Source of the DNA: CAYQIM01 sp964417555
GTDB taxonomy: Bacteria; Pseudomonadota; Gammaproteobacteria; Diplorickettsiales; Diplorickettsiaceae
Direction: 5' to 3'
Assembly: GCA_964417555.1 (NCBI GenBank)
Contig: CAYQIM010000054.1
Span: forward strand, 1-15,295
Length of the DNA stretch: 15,295 bases
Below the pieces are notes generated by a model. The model saw only the letters and a list, made by a program, of their open reading frames with translations, had not been told where the DNA came from and ran no database searches. Each line of letters starts with the position of its first letter. Positions within the stretch are counted from its first letter, which is position 1. The position numbers were made by a program, and so were the translations under genes. Positions 1 to 7,250 of this stretch are shown piece after piece.

Positions 1-31
1 CGGACGCAGGACGAATCGCGGCCTAATTTCA
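1..31. repeat. 31-bp terminal direct repeat (left copy)
   Basis: These 31 bases recur exactly as the last 31 bases of the window. A perfect overlap of this kind is what a circular molecule gives when an assembler opens it. It can also arise when both ends of a contig stop inside copies of one dispersed repeat. No integrase gene is present, which argues against an ordinary att-site pair. The segment is GC-rich and lies inside a longer hairpin-rich, non-coding stretch. Confidence 0.95.
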
Positions 32-110
32 GTCGCGTGATGCGAATTAATTTTGGGGACACGATGGCCAAAATTTTTCATGAGCATAGCGACTCGCTTG
101 GAGAAACATT
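1..110. repeat. Left end of dispersed-repeat-like non-coding DNA
   Basis: From the left edge to roughly position 110 the sequence no longer resembles phage coding DNA. It contains a short inverted repeat, AGCGA-C-TCGCT, at 88-98. It is joined by the 31-bp terminal overlap to the GC-rich hairpin-bearing stretch at the right edge. The inner boundary is an estimate: the ejection-protein reading frame loses its phage character around codons 35-40 and stops at 78. The stretch is probably a host repeat or an insertion scar. Confidence 0.5.
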
Positions 111-215
111 ACCCAAACTTTTTGCGACCGATTCAAACCCTTTTGCGCCGCTGACTATTGGCGTATCGCGAATAATCGGAATGTCATCACGGTATTGGGT
201 TAACGGCTCAGCCAT
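78..215 (-). pseudogene. Truncated N-terminus of a large internal/ejection virion protein
   Basis: An ATG at 215 overlaps the stop of the upstream 146-aa gene by 8 nt, the same coupled arrangement seen across this operon. It opens 45 codons, MAEPLTQYRDDIPIIRDTPI and onward through VSGAKGFESVAKSLGNVSP, then TGA. I recall this type of N-terminus from the large ejection proteins that follow the small internal protein in podovirus-like prophages; that is memory, not an alignment. Such proteins normally run to many hundreds of residues, so only the start remains. The frame runs into the GC-rich repeat at the left end, which suggests insertion, deletion or recombination removed the rest, together with any fibre or large-terminase genes beyond it. 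A small independent protein is possible but less likely. Confidence 0.6.
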
Positions 216-648
216 TGAGTTTAGGCCTCATTCCGTTTAATTGGGCAAACGACATCAGTGTATTAGCTGCATCACCGAATAACTGACCATACAAGGTATT
301 TCTGACATTACGTTTTTCAATATCGACATTGGCATCTAAAAAGGTTTTTTGAATGTCGAGATTCTTCTGTTGTCGTGCGGCTATATTTTCGGTATTTCGT
401 TGAATGGCATTAAAGCTGGGTGAAGAAAAGGCCACGCCGCGTGTCGTCATTTGTGCAGTTTGGTGTTGAATGACTTTATCGAGGCTATCGAGATTGCTTA
501 AGGTTTTCTGTTGATACTGCAATTCATTTTGTTTGGCTTGTAGATCCAACGCATTTTCTTGTGCTTTGGCCGCTTGCACTTCCATCACGCCTTTGCCCAC
601 TTCCATTGCAGCCGCTGTGGCTAAAATTAATAAACTCGCTTGTGGCAT
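208..648 (-). CDS. Small internal/ejection virion protein (T7 gp14-like position)
   Basis: The product has 146 aa. Residues 5-20 form a small hydrophobic, alanine-rich segment. A long Gln/Ala/Asn-rich helical stretch (about 21-125) follows, with coiled-coil-like spacing, then a short C-terminus. Alanine- and glutamine-rich helical proteins of this size directly after the tail nozzle gene are typical of the small internal core or ejection proteins of T7-type phages, which leave the capsid and help DNA cross the envelope. The assignment rests on composition and gene order, not on a diagnostic motif. The start is well supported: AGGAGA lies just upstream of ATG 648, and the gene begins 7 nt after the nozzle gene stop. 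It overlaps the truncated next gene by 8 nt. Confidence 0.65.
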   Translation of the reverse strand: MPQASLLILATAAAMEVGKGVMEVQAAKAQENALDLQAKQNELQYQQKTLSNLDSLDKVIQHQTAQMTTRGVAFSSPSFNAIQRNTENIAARQQKNLDIQKTFLDANVDIEKRNVRNTLYGQLFGDAANTLMSFAQLNGMRPKLNG

Positions 649-655
649 AAGTCTC

Positions 656-2638
656 CTAAATCATCACCGCGGTTACTTGATAAGCAATCGCTGTGATTTG
701 CAGATCAAAAGGTGAATTCTGTGTAATCGTAAAGGTTTTATCGCGGTTCCAACCCAATACTGGCGTTACCATCGCGGTGCCTGAACTTGGTAGCAAGCCT
801 TTTGCTTGTTGAATGTCACTAAAAATCTGGTAATTCACTAATTTATCATTGATCTGAAAATTTAACGACTCAAAATATTCAACATAAACTTTGGTCGTCT
901 GTTTCATCAAGTTGGCATGCGAAGGGCCGGCATAAAAATACATCGGTCTGATTTCAACGGGATAAAGCAAGCCGACAAAACAAAGACCACTTTTTTGCTC
1001 AGGATTATTGACTTGAATTTTCCCTTCTTTAACGAGATAAAGTCCGTAATCTTGGTTGTCAAAAATAACTTGTACGCTTAAATCTTCAAAGCGATCTAAA
1101 CCGCTTATTAGGCCGGTCTCAGGTAGATTTTTTATTTCATAGCCGTCTATTTTTATGTTTTCATCCATTCTTTCTAACACCGTTTGCTGGCTATTTTTAT
1201 ACGTTTTTAGCAGATAGATGATATTGTTGATAGCCACCATATCTTGTATTTGAACTTGTGTTTGTGCTGAGAGTGGTGTTAATGCCGCTAAATTCACTTC
1301 GTGCGCAAATTGAAAAGCGGTGATACTGTGATCGGGATTGAGAAAATAAATAAAATTGTCTTGTGTTTGAGAAGTACCGCGTAATAAGACAGCTTTGATC
1401 GGGTTTTTAATCAGATGGCTGGACGCTTGACTGATATTACTCGCTAAGTAGCTTTGGCCTAATCCTTGAAAGCGAAAGTTAATAATCGCATTGCCGGTTT
1501 TATTGACATAGTAACTATCATTGAGATAGCTCACCGGTTTTAGCTTATCGGAGACGCCATACGCGGATTGCTGACGGATAGAGAATGTTCCTGGCGTTAA
1601 ACCGGTATTTTGTTCTTGTGGTGCCACGAACTCATAATTGGCAGTATAAATCTCTAACTGCTTACCGCCGTTCATCCACACAATACCACCAGCGTCACTT
1701 TGACCGAGCGTATATATAATCGCATCGGTATCTTGACCAATACCGACATCGAAATTGACTGGCTGGTTGATTTTGGAAGCAAAGATCGTATTGTTTAAGG
1801 TTTTGGTATTGGCAAACCACAAACGATTTTGAAAGAAAATCACTTTACTGGGATAACCCATGTTTTCAGAAAAAGCGGGCTTTCTAATGGAGTATTGGGT
1901 TGCTGAGGTGGAGATACCATTAATTAAGAAGGGAATTTGCACTCTGCCGGTTAAAGTCACTTTATCTGATTGATAACTGACCTGAGTAATGATGGCGTAA
2001 CCTAATGGAGACACGTCACTTGTGCCACCACCGATGATCTGACCGCCTATCCAATCGTTGGTAAAGCCTGGCGCTTGGGTTAACGTTAGCGTAACAGTAT
2101 GTGCATCGCCACGGATAGAAGCATCTCCCTTATTATGAATGACATCACCAAAATCATAAGCCGGTAACGGATAAAGATTTAAGACTTCGTAGATAAATTG
2201 TTTTTTATCGTAATCCTTAATTGTAATCCGTGCCGGCGGATAAGCTGGATGCACTAAAATGAGTGAATCATTATCTAAAGTGTAATCAATCGCCGCTAAT
2301 TCAGCTGATAAATAGGGTGTTTTTACCCTTTGCCAAAAAATGATGTTGTTATTCGATTGGATGAGATAAATATCAAATTGTTTGTCTAAGCTGATGAGAA
2401 TATAAAATTGATTATTCTTATCTTGAAAGCTATATAACCTTGAATTGACATCATTCTGTTCTGTTTGTAAAAGAAATTTCGTCCCTTTTCTTTTTTTAGC
2501 AAGACCTGTGGTACCGACTTCTACATTAAGAAGAGACTGTGCGGCGGTGAGATAATCTTGAAAGTCGGTACGATGGTAATTAATCGCATCGACTTCATCA
2601 CTGGTAAACATTGCTTGTCGAATCAGTTCCGTTGCCAT
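656..2638 (-). CDS. Tail nozzle protein (T7 gp12-like tail tubular protein B)
   Basis: The product has 660 aa (T7 gp12 is 794 aa). It follows the gp11-like adaptor gene, with ATG one base after that gene's stop. The N-terminus (IRQAMFTSDEVDAINYHRTD, then a segment about hybrid/translated repeats with GTKFL near residue 53) and the beta-rich body, with NRLWFANT near 270 and a repeated bladed pattern, match podovirus nozzle proteins. These form the hexameric distal tail tube that carries DNA out of the capsid and holds the fibres. The frame is open throughout with no lesion seen. It is somewhat shorter than T7 gp12, which is common in prophage versions. No fibre gene follows, so assembled tails would lack a visible receptor-binding partner. 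Confidence 0.88.
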   Translation of the reverse strand: MATELIRQAMFTSDEVDAINYHRTDFQDYLTAAQSLLNVEVGTTGLAKKRKGTKFLLQTEQNDVNSRLYSFQDKNNQFYILISLDKQFDIYLIQSNNNIIFWQRVKTPYLSAELAAIDYTLDNDSLILVHPAYPPARITIKDYDKKQFIYEVLNLYPLPAYDFGDVIHNKGDASIRGDAHTVTLTLTQAPGFTNDWIGGQIIGGGTSDVSPLGYAIITQVSYQSDKVTLTGRVQIPFLINGISTSATQYSIRKPAFSENMGYPSKVIFFQNRLWFANTKTLNNTIFASKINQPVNFDVGIGQDTDAIIYTLGQSDAGGIVWMNGGKQLEIYTANYEFVAPQEQNTGLTPGTFSIRQQSAYGVSDKLKPVSYLNDSYYVNKTGNAIINFRFQGLGQSYLASNISQASSHLIKNPIKAVLLRGTSQTQDNFIYFLNPDHSITAFQFAHEVNLAALTPLSAQTQVQIQDMVAINNIIYLLKTYKNSQQTVLERMDENIKIDGYEIKNLPETGLISGLDRFEDLSVQVIFDNQDYGLYLVKEGKIQVNNPEQKSGLCFVGLLYPVEIRPMYFYAGPSHANLMKQTTKVYVEYFESLNFQINDKLVNYQIFSDIQQAKGLLPSSGTAMVTPVLGWNRDKTFTITQNSPFDLQITAIAYQVTAVMI

Positions 2639-2639
2639 A

Positions 2640-3227
2640 TTACACCCACATCACCCGATCAAAGTCATTGTACGGTACACCTTTAATATCCCGCTCCATG
2701 TTGTTGAGCAATAACGCATTTATTTTTTCTTGCAGGTATTGGGTATGGAGTAAATGAGCCAACTGAACATTTTGTGTTAGTGGAACGGCTGAATCAGAGG
2801 CCGCATATAAGGCTAAAGTACGTGCAAATATCGGCGGCAGAATGCTGTAATCCATCGTATTAACTAAATAGTAATACCGAAATGGAAGACTATTTGTCAG
2901 AATCATATTATCAACAATCTCAAAATCAAGAAGAAAGTTTAAATTAAAACGATTCACGCCTAATTTAATAAATCGGCCATAATTAAACGGCAATTGATAG
3001 CTATAACGATAATCCGGCGAGAAGTTTTGGGTTAACGGCGTCGTTTCCTCACGATATTTCACCGCAAAATGCCAGGTTTCACTAAGCAATAAAATGGGTA
3101 ACAAGCTATCCAATTTTTCTGAAATAAACTGAGCGGCTTCACTTTCTTTCTCATTGGCAACAGGCGCTGATCCTAATGCCAATAAAGCTTGATTGATGAC
3201 CGTCAATTTAGAGCAAGATAAAGCCAT
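2640..3227 (-). CDS. Tail adaptor protein (T7 gp11-like tail tubular protein A)
   Basis: The product has 195 aa, almost the same length as T7 gp11 (196 aa). The N-terminal pattern, INQALLALGSAPVAN followed by an acidic stretch and a helix with ETWHFA near residue 50, is characteristic of podovirus gp11-type adaptors. A later helical segment (RTLALYAASDSAVPLTQN, about 135-152) also fits. The protein forms a ring joining the portal to the nozzle. Position supports the call: it sits between the capsid genes and the nozzle gene, which starts one base after this stop. ATG 3227 follows the small decoration-like gene by 18 nt, with a GGAA-type ribosome site. No damage is visible. Confidence 0.9.
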   Translation of the reverse strand: MALSCSKLTVINQALLALGSAPVANEKESEAAQFISEKLDSLLPILLLSETWHFAVKYREETTPLTQNFSPDYRYSYQLPFNYGRFIKLGVNRFNLNFLLDFEIVDNMILTNSLPFRYYYLVNTMDYSILPPIFARTLALYAASDSAVPLTQNVQLAHLLHTQYLQEKINALLLNNMERDIKGVPYNDFDRVMWV

Positions 3228-3245
3228 AGGTTATGATTCCGCTTT

Positions 3246-3557
3246 CTACCCTCCTTGGGAAGGTGGTGGCGCTAAAGCTGTTAAAAAATTTAAACTCGCT
3301 TTCGGTGGTTTGGTTTCATCTGTTTCTTTGTTTGTTACGGCATATACACCGGTACTATCTTTTTCAGAGGAAACAAGCACCACATCATTGACTTTAACAA
3401 TGCCTGTTTCATAAAAATCATTCATATAACCCTCTTTTAGCAAAGTGGCTTTATTATCCGCCGTACTGGCTGAAAACACATTCAGTGCGGTACCTGGAAA
3501 GCCGCCGACTAAGGGTGTAAAGGTTTTAAAATTGGACGTTTTAACAGGGGTAGCCAT
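3246..3557 (-). CDS. Small structural protein, decoration-like
   Basis: The product has 103 aa and lies directly after the major capsid gene. It has a hydrophilic N-terminus with FTPLVGGFPGTALNVFS (about 12-29), then a pattern seen in small phage head proteins: a run of Ala/Thr, a GYxNDF-like turn (43-48), and short beta strands (IVKVNDVVLVSS, about 53-64). The C-terminus is proline-rich. I recall proteins of this size and pattern next to capsid genes in many prophages, where they are annotated as hypothetical or decoration proteins. The function is inferred from position. AGGAG lies 6 nt before ATG 3557. It begins 8 nt after the capsid stop, consistent with co-translation. Confidence 0.6.
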   Translation of the reverse strand: MATPVKTSNFKTFTPLVGGFPGTALNVFSASTADNKATLLKEGYMNDFYETGIVKVNDVVLVSSEKDSTGVYAVTNKETDETKPPKASLNFLTALAPPPSQGG

Positions 3558-3565
3558 CTTAACTC

Positions 3566-4453
3566 CTAAGGATTGGGGGCAAATTTTTGATTAGCGGTAA
3601 TTAAGGCAATACCGCGTGGTTGAATAATCTTGGCGCCGCTAGTTAAACAAGTGAGTAATTCCCAACGGTCTTGATGCGCTAGCCAGGTAATACTAGTGGT
3701 AATATCGCGGTTATAACCCTGAATAATCGCATCGCGATGGACAATAGGAACGGTGTATTGAAATAATCCATCTTTATCGGGAACGCGAGGAATGCTGTTA
3801 ATCCCATTTTCACCTAAAAAACGAAAATCAATGTCTAAATACACTTTAACTTTGTTATTTGTTAAAGGTTTTACATCGTTATAAAAGAAGTTGGTAACTT
3901 GTTTATCGCCATACAAAGAGGGTTTTAGTAAAGCTGGAACCCAGGTAGATACTTCGAGATCATGTACATCCATGCCTTGGCTTTCTAAATAGGCAATGGC
4001 TAAAGCATATTTTTCTTCATTGATACCGGTATTGACACCCACATTCAGAGGAACGGTATAGATTTTACCCGCAATAAAACCAGGATCACTGAAGATAGCG
4101 TTGATTTTGATATAGTCTGTTAAACGCGCTGCCGCTAAACCATGTAATTTGGCATGATCGCGAATCTTATCAAAATTATATAATGTCTTTTCACCACCGT
4201 CAATCACCGTCTGATGGTAATTATTCGTCGGTACTTGCACATTCGTTTCATTAACCGGCGTAACGAAAATATCGGTAGGTGTAAAATGGGTTTGATTCAT
4301 TTCCACCAAATCGGAAACAGGTACATTCAATGCAGTACCATGCAAACCATGCCGTTCTTCAATCGTATCTTGGAGTTTTAAGCGGTTTTGGTATTGCAGC
4401 GTGACTTCGGTATCAAATAATTGACACGCCGCTGCTAAATTAATTTCGGACAT
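3566..4453 (-). CDS. Major capsid protein (podovirus type)
   Basis: The product has 295 aa from ATG 4453, preceded by an AGGTT ribosome site. A TTG two codons upstream is a less likely start. The protein has the expected order: a helical N-terminus with a conserved-looking YQNRLKLQDTIEERHGLHG segment (about 22-41), a central DKIRDHAKLHGLAAARLTDY segment (about 95-114), and a mixed beta C-terminus ending near GAKIIQPRGIALI. This fits the roughly 300-340 aa capsid proteins of podovirus-like prophages that lie between scaffold and tail adaptor. The HK97-type fold is known for such proteins and is not visible as a short motif. The frame is intact. Unusually, a 260-aa cargo gene separates it from the scaffold gene. 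Confidence 0.8.
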   Translation of the reverse strand: MSEINLAAACQLFDTEVTLQYQNRLKLQDTIEERHGLHGTALNVPVSDLVEMNQTHFTPTDIFVTPVNETNVQVPTNNYHQTVIDGGEKTLYNFDKIRDHAKLHGLAAARLTDYIKINAIFSDPGFIAGKIYTVPLNVGVNTGINEEKYALAIAYLESQGMDVHDLEVSTWVPALLKPSLYGDKQVTNFFYNDVKPLTNNKVKVYLDIDFRFLGENGINSIPRVPDKDGLFQYTVPIVHRDAIIQGYNRDITTSITWLAHQDRWELLTCLTSGAKIIQPRGIALITANQKFAPNP

Positions 4454-4635
4454 AAACAACCTGAATAATAAAAATTAAATTCATTTAACTTCCATCTATC
4501 AGGTTGCCTAATACTAACTCAGGGCTGATAAGGCTCACGACCCATCTAAAAAGGTGACCTTGCGGGCTTTTTAGACTGATAGTTTTATTATATTTTTTTT
4601 CAATAAAAAAGTAAGTGCTTTATCAAGTAGCTAAA
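4454..4635 (-). promoter_or_regulatory. Capsid-gene leader region
   Basis: This 182-bp gap between the cargo gene stop and the capsid ATG has no reading frame. On the minus strand it holds a TATAAT (-10-like) box at 4592-4587 with no good -35 partner. It then has a symmetrical segment with arms CTAAAAAG/CTTTTTAG around 4547-4575, and a possible stem using CTGATA/TATCAG near 4498-4531. The -10 box could drive capsid transcription separately from the upstream genes. A capsid gene often needs its own strong expression, so a local promoter is plausible. The calls are based on sequence inspection only. Confidence 0.3.
4547..4575 (-). terminator. Weak hairpin with T tract after the cargo gene
   Basis: The minus strand reads CTAAAAAG, an inner GC-containing loop, then CTTTTTAG. 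The arms are A/T-rich, so the stem would be weak, but the T run at its end resembles an intrinsic terminator. Its position after the 260-aa cargo gene and before the capsid gene suits a terminator that insulates an inserted gene. It could also act in the opposite direction. Confidence is low because the GC stem is short. Confidence 0.25.
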
Positions 4636-5418
4636 TTAGTTACTCATAAGTGGAAAATCTTGAGCTGATCTATAAAGAGTTTCATTTTTTTTCTCAGGAC
4701 TAATGCTTTTTTCACTTGATGAACTAGCGGGCTCGTTTCTAAATAAATTAAAACGACAATTTGTATTATAAGAAATAAAGCTGTCTCCCCTGGGTTGTTC
4801 AGTAATTTCAAATATACCCTGGATTACATTATCAAGCTGCTTATGAAAGCCATCATCTGCTTTGATTAACTCAATATAATTTCTTTTTTTTGTTAGGTAC
4901 TTAATAGATCCTATTGCTTCATTAAAATTAAAAAACCGATCTGGATTATTATATATTGGACTAGTAGTCCGGTATTCTCTTTTATTAAATAAAAGACCAA
5001 TCCAGTAAGCTAAAATTTGAAACCAATAAATAATTCTCGATGAATCTCTGGAATAGCTTGGTTTTCCTACTTCTTCTCTCATATATTCAGGACAGAAATA
5101 GCGTAAAATTTCGGATTTTGAGTAATTACTTACAATAAGTGTAGTTAAACAATGAAATGTATCCATTATTAACTGTTTATGGTCAGAGTTAAAGGTAGTT
5201 ATATTACTTAGAGTTGTATACTTTTGGAGTTTAACATAATTAGAAAGTTCTTCTTTACCCAGTTTATTCATATCGTTAAAAAATTTTTCTACCCTAGGAA
5301 ACAGATTGAGCTCGTAATTGAGTTGTCCAGGTGAAAAATTTTCAATATCGTTAAAAAATTTGTTAGCGATATTAAGCGTTTTTTCTTGAATACCTGTGGT
5401 GGTTCCTCGTATTGTCAT
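4636..5418 (-). CDS. Unrecognised 260-aa cargo (moron-like) protein
   Basis: I do not recognise this protein. Start ATG 5418 was chosen because TAGGGAGA lies at the right distance upstream; an upstream ATG at 5463 lacks one. It is AT-rich and rich in Asn, Lys, Phe and Tyr. The N-terminal part holds a duplicated KFFND motif (residues about 20-24 and 45-49). One hydrophobic segment, IIYWFQILAYWIGLLF, spans about 129-144. The C-terminus (about 231-260) is polar, with SSSSEKSISPEKKNE. Scaffold and capsid genes are normally adjacent, so this gene looks like an inserted passenger with its own -10-like and hairpin sequences. A host-interaction or secreted-effector role is conceivable from the acidic/polar tail, but this is speculation. 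Confidence 0.7.
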   Translation of the reverse strand: MTIRGTTTGIQEKTLNIANKFFNDIENFSPGQLNYELNLFPRVEKFFNDMNKLGKEELSNYVKLQKYTTLSNITTFNSDHKQLIMDTFHCLTTLIVSNYSKSEILRYFCPEYMREEVGKPSYSRDSSRIIYWFQILAYWIGLLFNKREYRTTSPIYNNPDRFFNFNEAIGSIKYLTKKRNYIELIKADDGFHKQLDNVIQGIFEITEQPRGDSFISYNTNCRFNLFRNEPASSSSEKSISPEKKNETLYRSAQDFPLMSN

Positions 5419-5462
5419 AAAATTTATCTCCCTATAGTAGTTTTGAACCGCTATTCGATTCA

Positions 5463-5480
5463 TATACTAGTATAGTATAG
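5463..5480 (-). promoter_or_regulatory. Palindromic TATACT region upstream of the cargo gene
   Basis: The segment 5463-5474 is a perfect 12-bp palindrome (TATACTAGTATA). On the minus strand it is preceded by a second, overlapping TATACT. Either hexamer is a near-consensus -10 box. No convincing -35 element was found 16-18 nt upstream. The site lies between the scaffold stop and the cargo gene ATG, where a passenger-gene promoter with an operator would be expected. It could also be chance in AT-rich DNA. Confidence 0.35.
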
Positions 5481-5493
5481 GCAGTGAGGTTAA

Positions 5494-6147
5494 TTATTTT
5501 CTGGCTTCTGCCACTTCATTAGCGAGGTTAATATAGCTTTGCCGGTTTTTCTCAGTAGGATTTTTACGATATTCTTCCGCCATTTTGCGCAGCTTGGCTT
5601 GCCCTTCATACGGATCAGATAGGTTTGCACGTTGATTGCTGAGGCCAGGTACTTGTGTATTAAGTAACTGGTCTTGATGTTTTAAAGCGTCATTCATCGC
5701 GTTTTCGTCTCCTAAAAGTGTAGTTAACACGGTGTTATGTAAAGCGGAGGGATAGGTTTTGGTGACATAATCTTCAACCACTTTAAATTGTTCACCGAGT
5801 TGTTTTTTGCGCTCTGCTAATTGCGTTTGGTAGTTTTGTTGCTGTTCTTGCATCGTAGCAAGCGTCTTTTCAAATTGGGATTGATTTAAACCCACCTGCT
5901 TGGCGGTATTAACCAGGCTTTGTATTTCCTGCTCAGACAATGAAACCGATTCTGGCAATTGGTAACTTTCAGGCACAGCAAAGCTTTTTAACTTTTCTTG
6001 TAACACTTTATTCTCATTAAACACCGTCGAACTGTTTTTATAGGCCTTTTCCAATTCTTCTACCGATTTGTATTTACCGGCATAGAGTTGGGGTGGGTTA
6101 GTTGCTACGGGTTCTTCAGTTTCTGTATTTTCTATATCATTATTCAT
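5494..6147 (-). CDS. Capsid scaffolding protein
   Basis: The product has 217 aa. It starts at ATG 6147, not at the TTG one codon earlier. It is strongly charged and predicted almost wholly helical. An acidic N-terminus (NNDIENTETEEP) is followed by KYKSVEELEKAYKNS, about 26-40, a segment common in podovirus and siphovirus scaffold proteins. Then comes a Gln/Lys/Glu-rich coiled-coil stretch (about 72-125), and a basic C-terminal helix pair (KLRKMAEEYRKNPTEKNRQS). The scaffold guides assembly of the procapsid and its basic C-terminus contacts the coat. Position between portal-region genes and the capsid gene supports this. Its ATG overlaps the end of the broken second Bbp19-like gene. Confidence 0.85.
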   Translation of the reverse strand: MNNDIENTETEEPVATNPPQLYAGKYKSVEELEKAYKNSSTVFNENKVLQEKLKSFAVPESYQLPESVSLSEQEIQSLVNTAKQVGLNQSQFEKTLATMQEQQQNYQTQLAERKKQLGEQFKVVEDYVTKTYPSALHNTVLTTLLGDENAMNDALKHQDQLLNTQVPGLSNQRANLSDPYEGQAKLRKMAEEYRKNPTEKNRQSYINLANEVAEARK

Positions 6148-6484
6148 CAATCTCGGTTTCCTTTAGTAACTTATAGGTTTCTGCTAAGCTATTTTGTATG
6201 TCTATCCATACATCATCTCTACCCTCTAAACGATCATATTTATAAGTAGAATATATTCTTCTCATCAGAATTTCAGGAATATGACTATCGATAATTTATT
6301 TACCATGATCATTTAATACAAAAGCATGAAATAGTTCGTAAGCATAGGGCGTTAGCTTATAGTCCTCGCGTAATTTTAATAATTTTTTCTCTAAAATTAT
6401 TTTATCTTTTTCCTTAATAGGCTCATTGTAGGAAAAATCAAAATACTCATTTCGAAGCTGAGTAGAATCTTTAATTTCTATCAT
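6140..6484 (-). pseudogene. Second Bbp19-like gene, split by an in-frame TAA
   Basis: ATG 6484, behind an excellent AAAGGAGAT ribosome site, opens 62 codons. A TAA at 6298-6296 follows, and the same frame then stays open for 51 more codons to a TAA at 6142-6140. The part after the stop has EGRDDVWIDIQNSLAETYKL and LLKE, which matches the DGRRSVWRDIQNTI...LLKE core of the gene just upstream. The two genes are therefore tandem paralogues and this copy carries a nonsense codon. Either it is a pseudogene, or only the 62-aa front part is made. Bbp19-type proteins are small podovirus proteins of unknown exact role found near portal and scaffold genes. The reading frame itself is not shifted. Confidence 0.7.
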
Positions 6485-6731
6485 CAGTAATCTCCTTTAA
6501 TAATGTGTAGATGTAGTTGATTGTATTTTGAATATCACGCCAAACGGAACGTCTGCCATCAGCCCAAGCAAAACCTGGATCAGTTGCTGTGGGCGATTCT
6601 TCTAGCGCAATACGTGTTAATTGATTTCTTAAAAATTCAGCACCTTGTGCCTGCGTAAATAACAAAAATAAATCGTACTGATGTTTATTTATCTTTTTTT
6701 TATTCAATAATTGATTCAGCTTTTCTAACAT
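6471..6731 (-). CDS. Bbp19-like small phage protein
   Basis: The product has 86 aa from ATG 6731. A TTG at 6752 overlaps the preceding stop and is an alternative start. The N-terminal half is helical with a basic KKKINKHQYD stretch (11-20). The signature GFAWADGRRSVWRDIQNTI (about 53-71) matches the (E/D)GRRxVWxxI core of Bbp19-like proteins, a small family found between portal and scaffold genes of podovirus-type phages. The family is common in virion modules but its precise role is not established, as far as I know. The start is uncertain because the nearest purine-rich sequence (GAGAAG) is about 14 nt from the ATG. It overlaps the following paralogue by 14 nt. Confidence 0.7.
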   Translation of the reverse strand: MLEKLNQLLNKKKINKHQYDLFLLFTQAQGAEFLRNQLTRIALEESPTATDPGFAWADGRRSVWRDIQNTINYIYTLLKEITDDRN

Positions 6732-6748
6732 AATTAATTGTAGACTTC

Positions 6749-7240
6749 TCAATCAATAACATAATCTTTAATGTAATACATATATAATGTTTCAAACTTA
6801 TAGTGGTGTAACTTACTATCAAGTAACTCTAAATCTTGAATAAGTAATAAATAATTTGGATATTTTTTTTGAGATTGAAGAAAAGGAGATTTTAAATTTT
6901 TTTTCCACCAAAATTTAAAATCAGAATGCCATTTCATAATAAACGGATTGATATTAAGCGTAACAAAATCCGTTATATTTGAGCCTATACCAATATATAA
7001 GCAACCATGTATGTCATAAATAGGATTAACCATACATAGTTTCACGATCGAACGCGCTTTACTCCTTAGTATTTCCAACTCATTCATATAATCTATAATA
7101 AGTAATTCTTTAAAATTAGGTTTTGCCACAAAGCGTGTATCTATTTCAGTTAATAGATTCCAAGCACAACGTTTAGTCATTGCTTCACCCTTTTTTATTT
7201 CTTTTTCCCTTTCCGAGTTTAACATCACTGCATATGTCAT
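6749..7240 (-). CDS. Unrecognised 163-aa protein between portal and Bbp19-like genes
   Basis: I do not recognise this protein. ATG 7240 was chosen because AAAGGAAC lies at good spacing just upstream and the ATG sits 11 nt after the portal stop; longer versions would overlap the portal. It has a charged N-terminus (EREKEIKKGEAMTKR), a helical segment about 45-70, a short hydrophobic beta-like stretch (IHGCLYIGIGSN, 77-88), and aromatic, lysine-rich C-terminal parts with WWKKN and YMYYIKDYV. The Trp/Tyr/Lys-rich, AT-rich composition resembles the 260-aa cargo gene more than the virion genes around it. It may be another passenger gene. No signal peptide is evident. Confidence 0.55.
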   Translation of the reverse strand: MTYAVMLNSEREKEIKKGEAMTKRCAWNLLTEIDTRFVAKPNFKELLIIDYMNELEILRSKARSIVKLCMVNPIYDIHGCLYIGIGSNITDFVTLNINPFIMKWHSDFKFWWKKNLKSPFLQSQKKYPNYLLLIQDLELLDSKLHHYKFETLYMYYIKDYVID

Positions 7241-7250
7241 AATGTTCCTT

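Noticed and set aside
37..240. 67-codon plus-strand ORF at the left end
   Set aside because: It lies opposite the minus-strand ejection genes, has no ribosome site, and its frame crosses the repeat-like DNA. The minus frame has better support.
3193..3414. Plus-strand ORF opposite the decoration-like gene
   Set aside because: It is an antisense frame of a gene with a clear ribosome site and proper neighbours.
4454..4635. Possible tRNA or structured RNA before the capsid gene
   Set aside because: No T-loop sequence or cloverleaf arrangement was found, only scattered short complementary segments.
5419..5440. ACTATAGGGAGA, identical to the downstream part of a T7 RNA polymerase promoter
   Set aside because: The upstream recognition part matches poorly (2 of 11) and no single-subunit RNA polymerase gene is present. 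It is better read as the ribosome site of the cargo gene.
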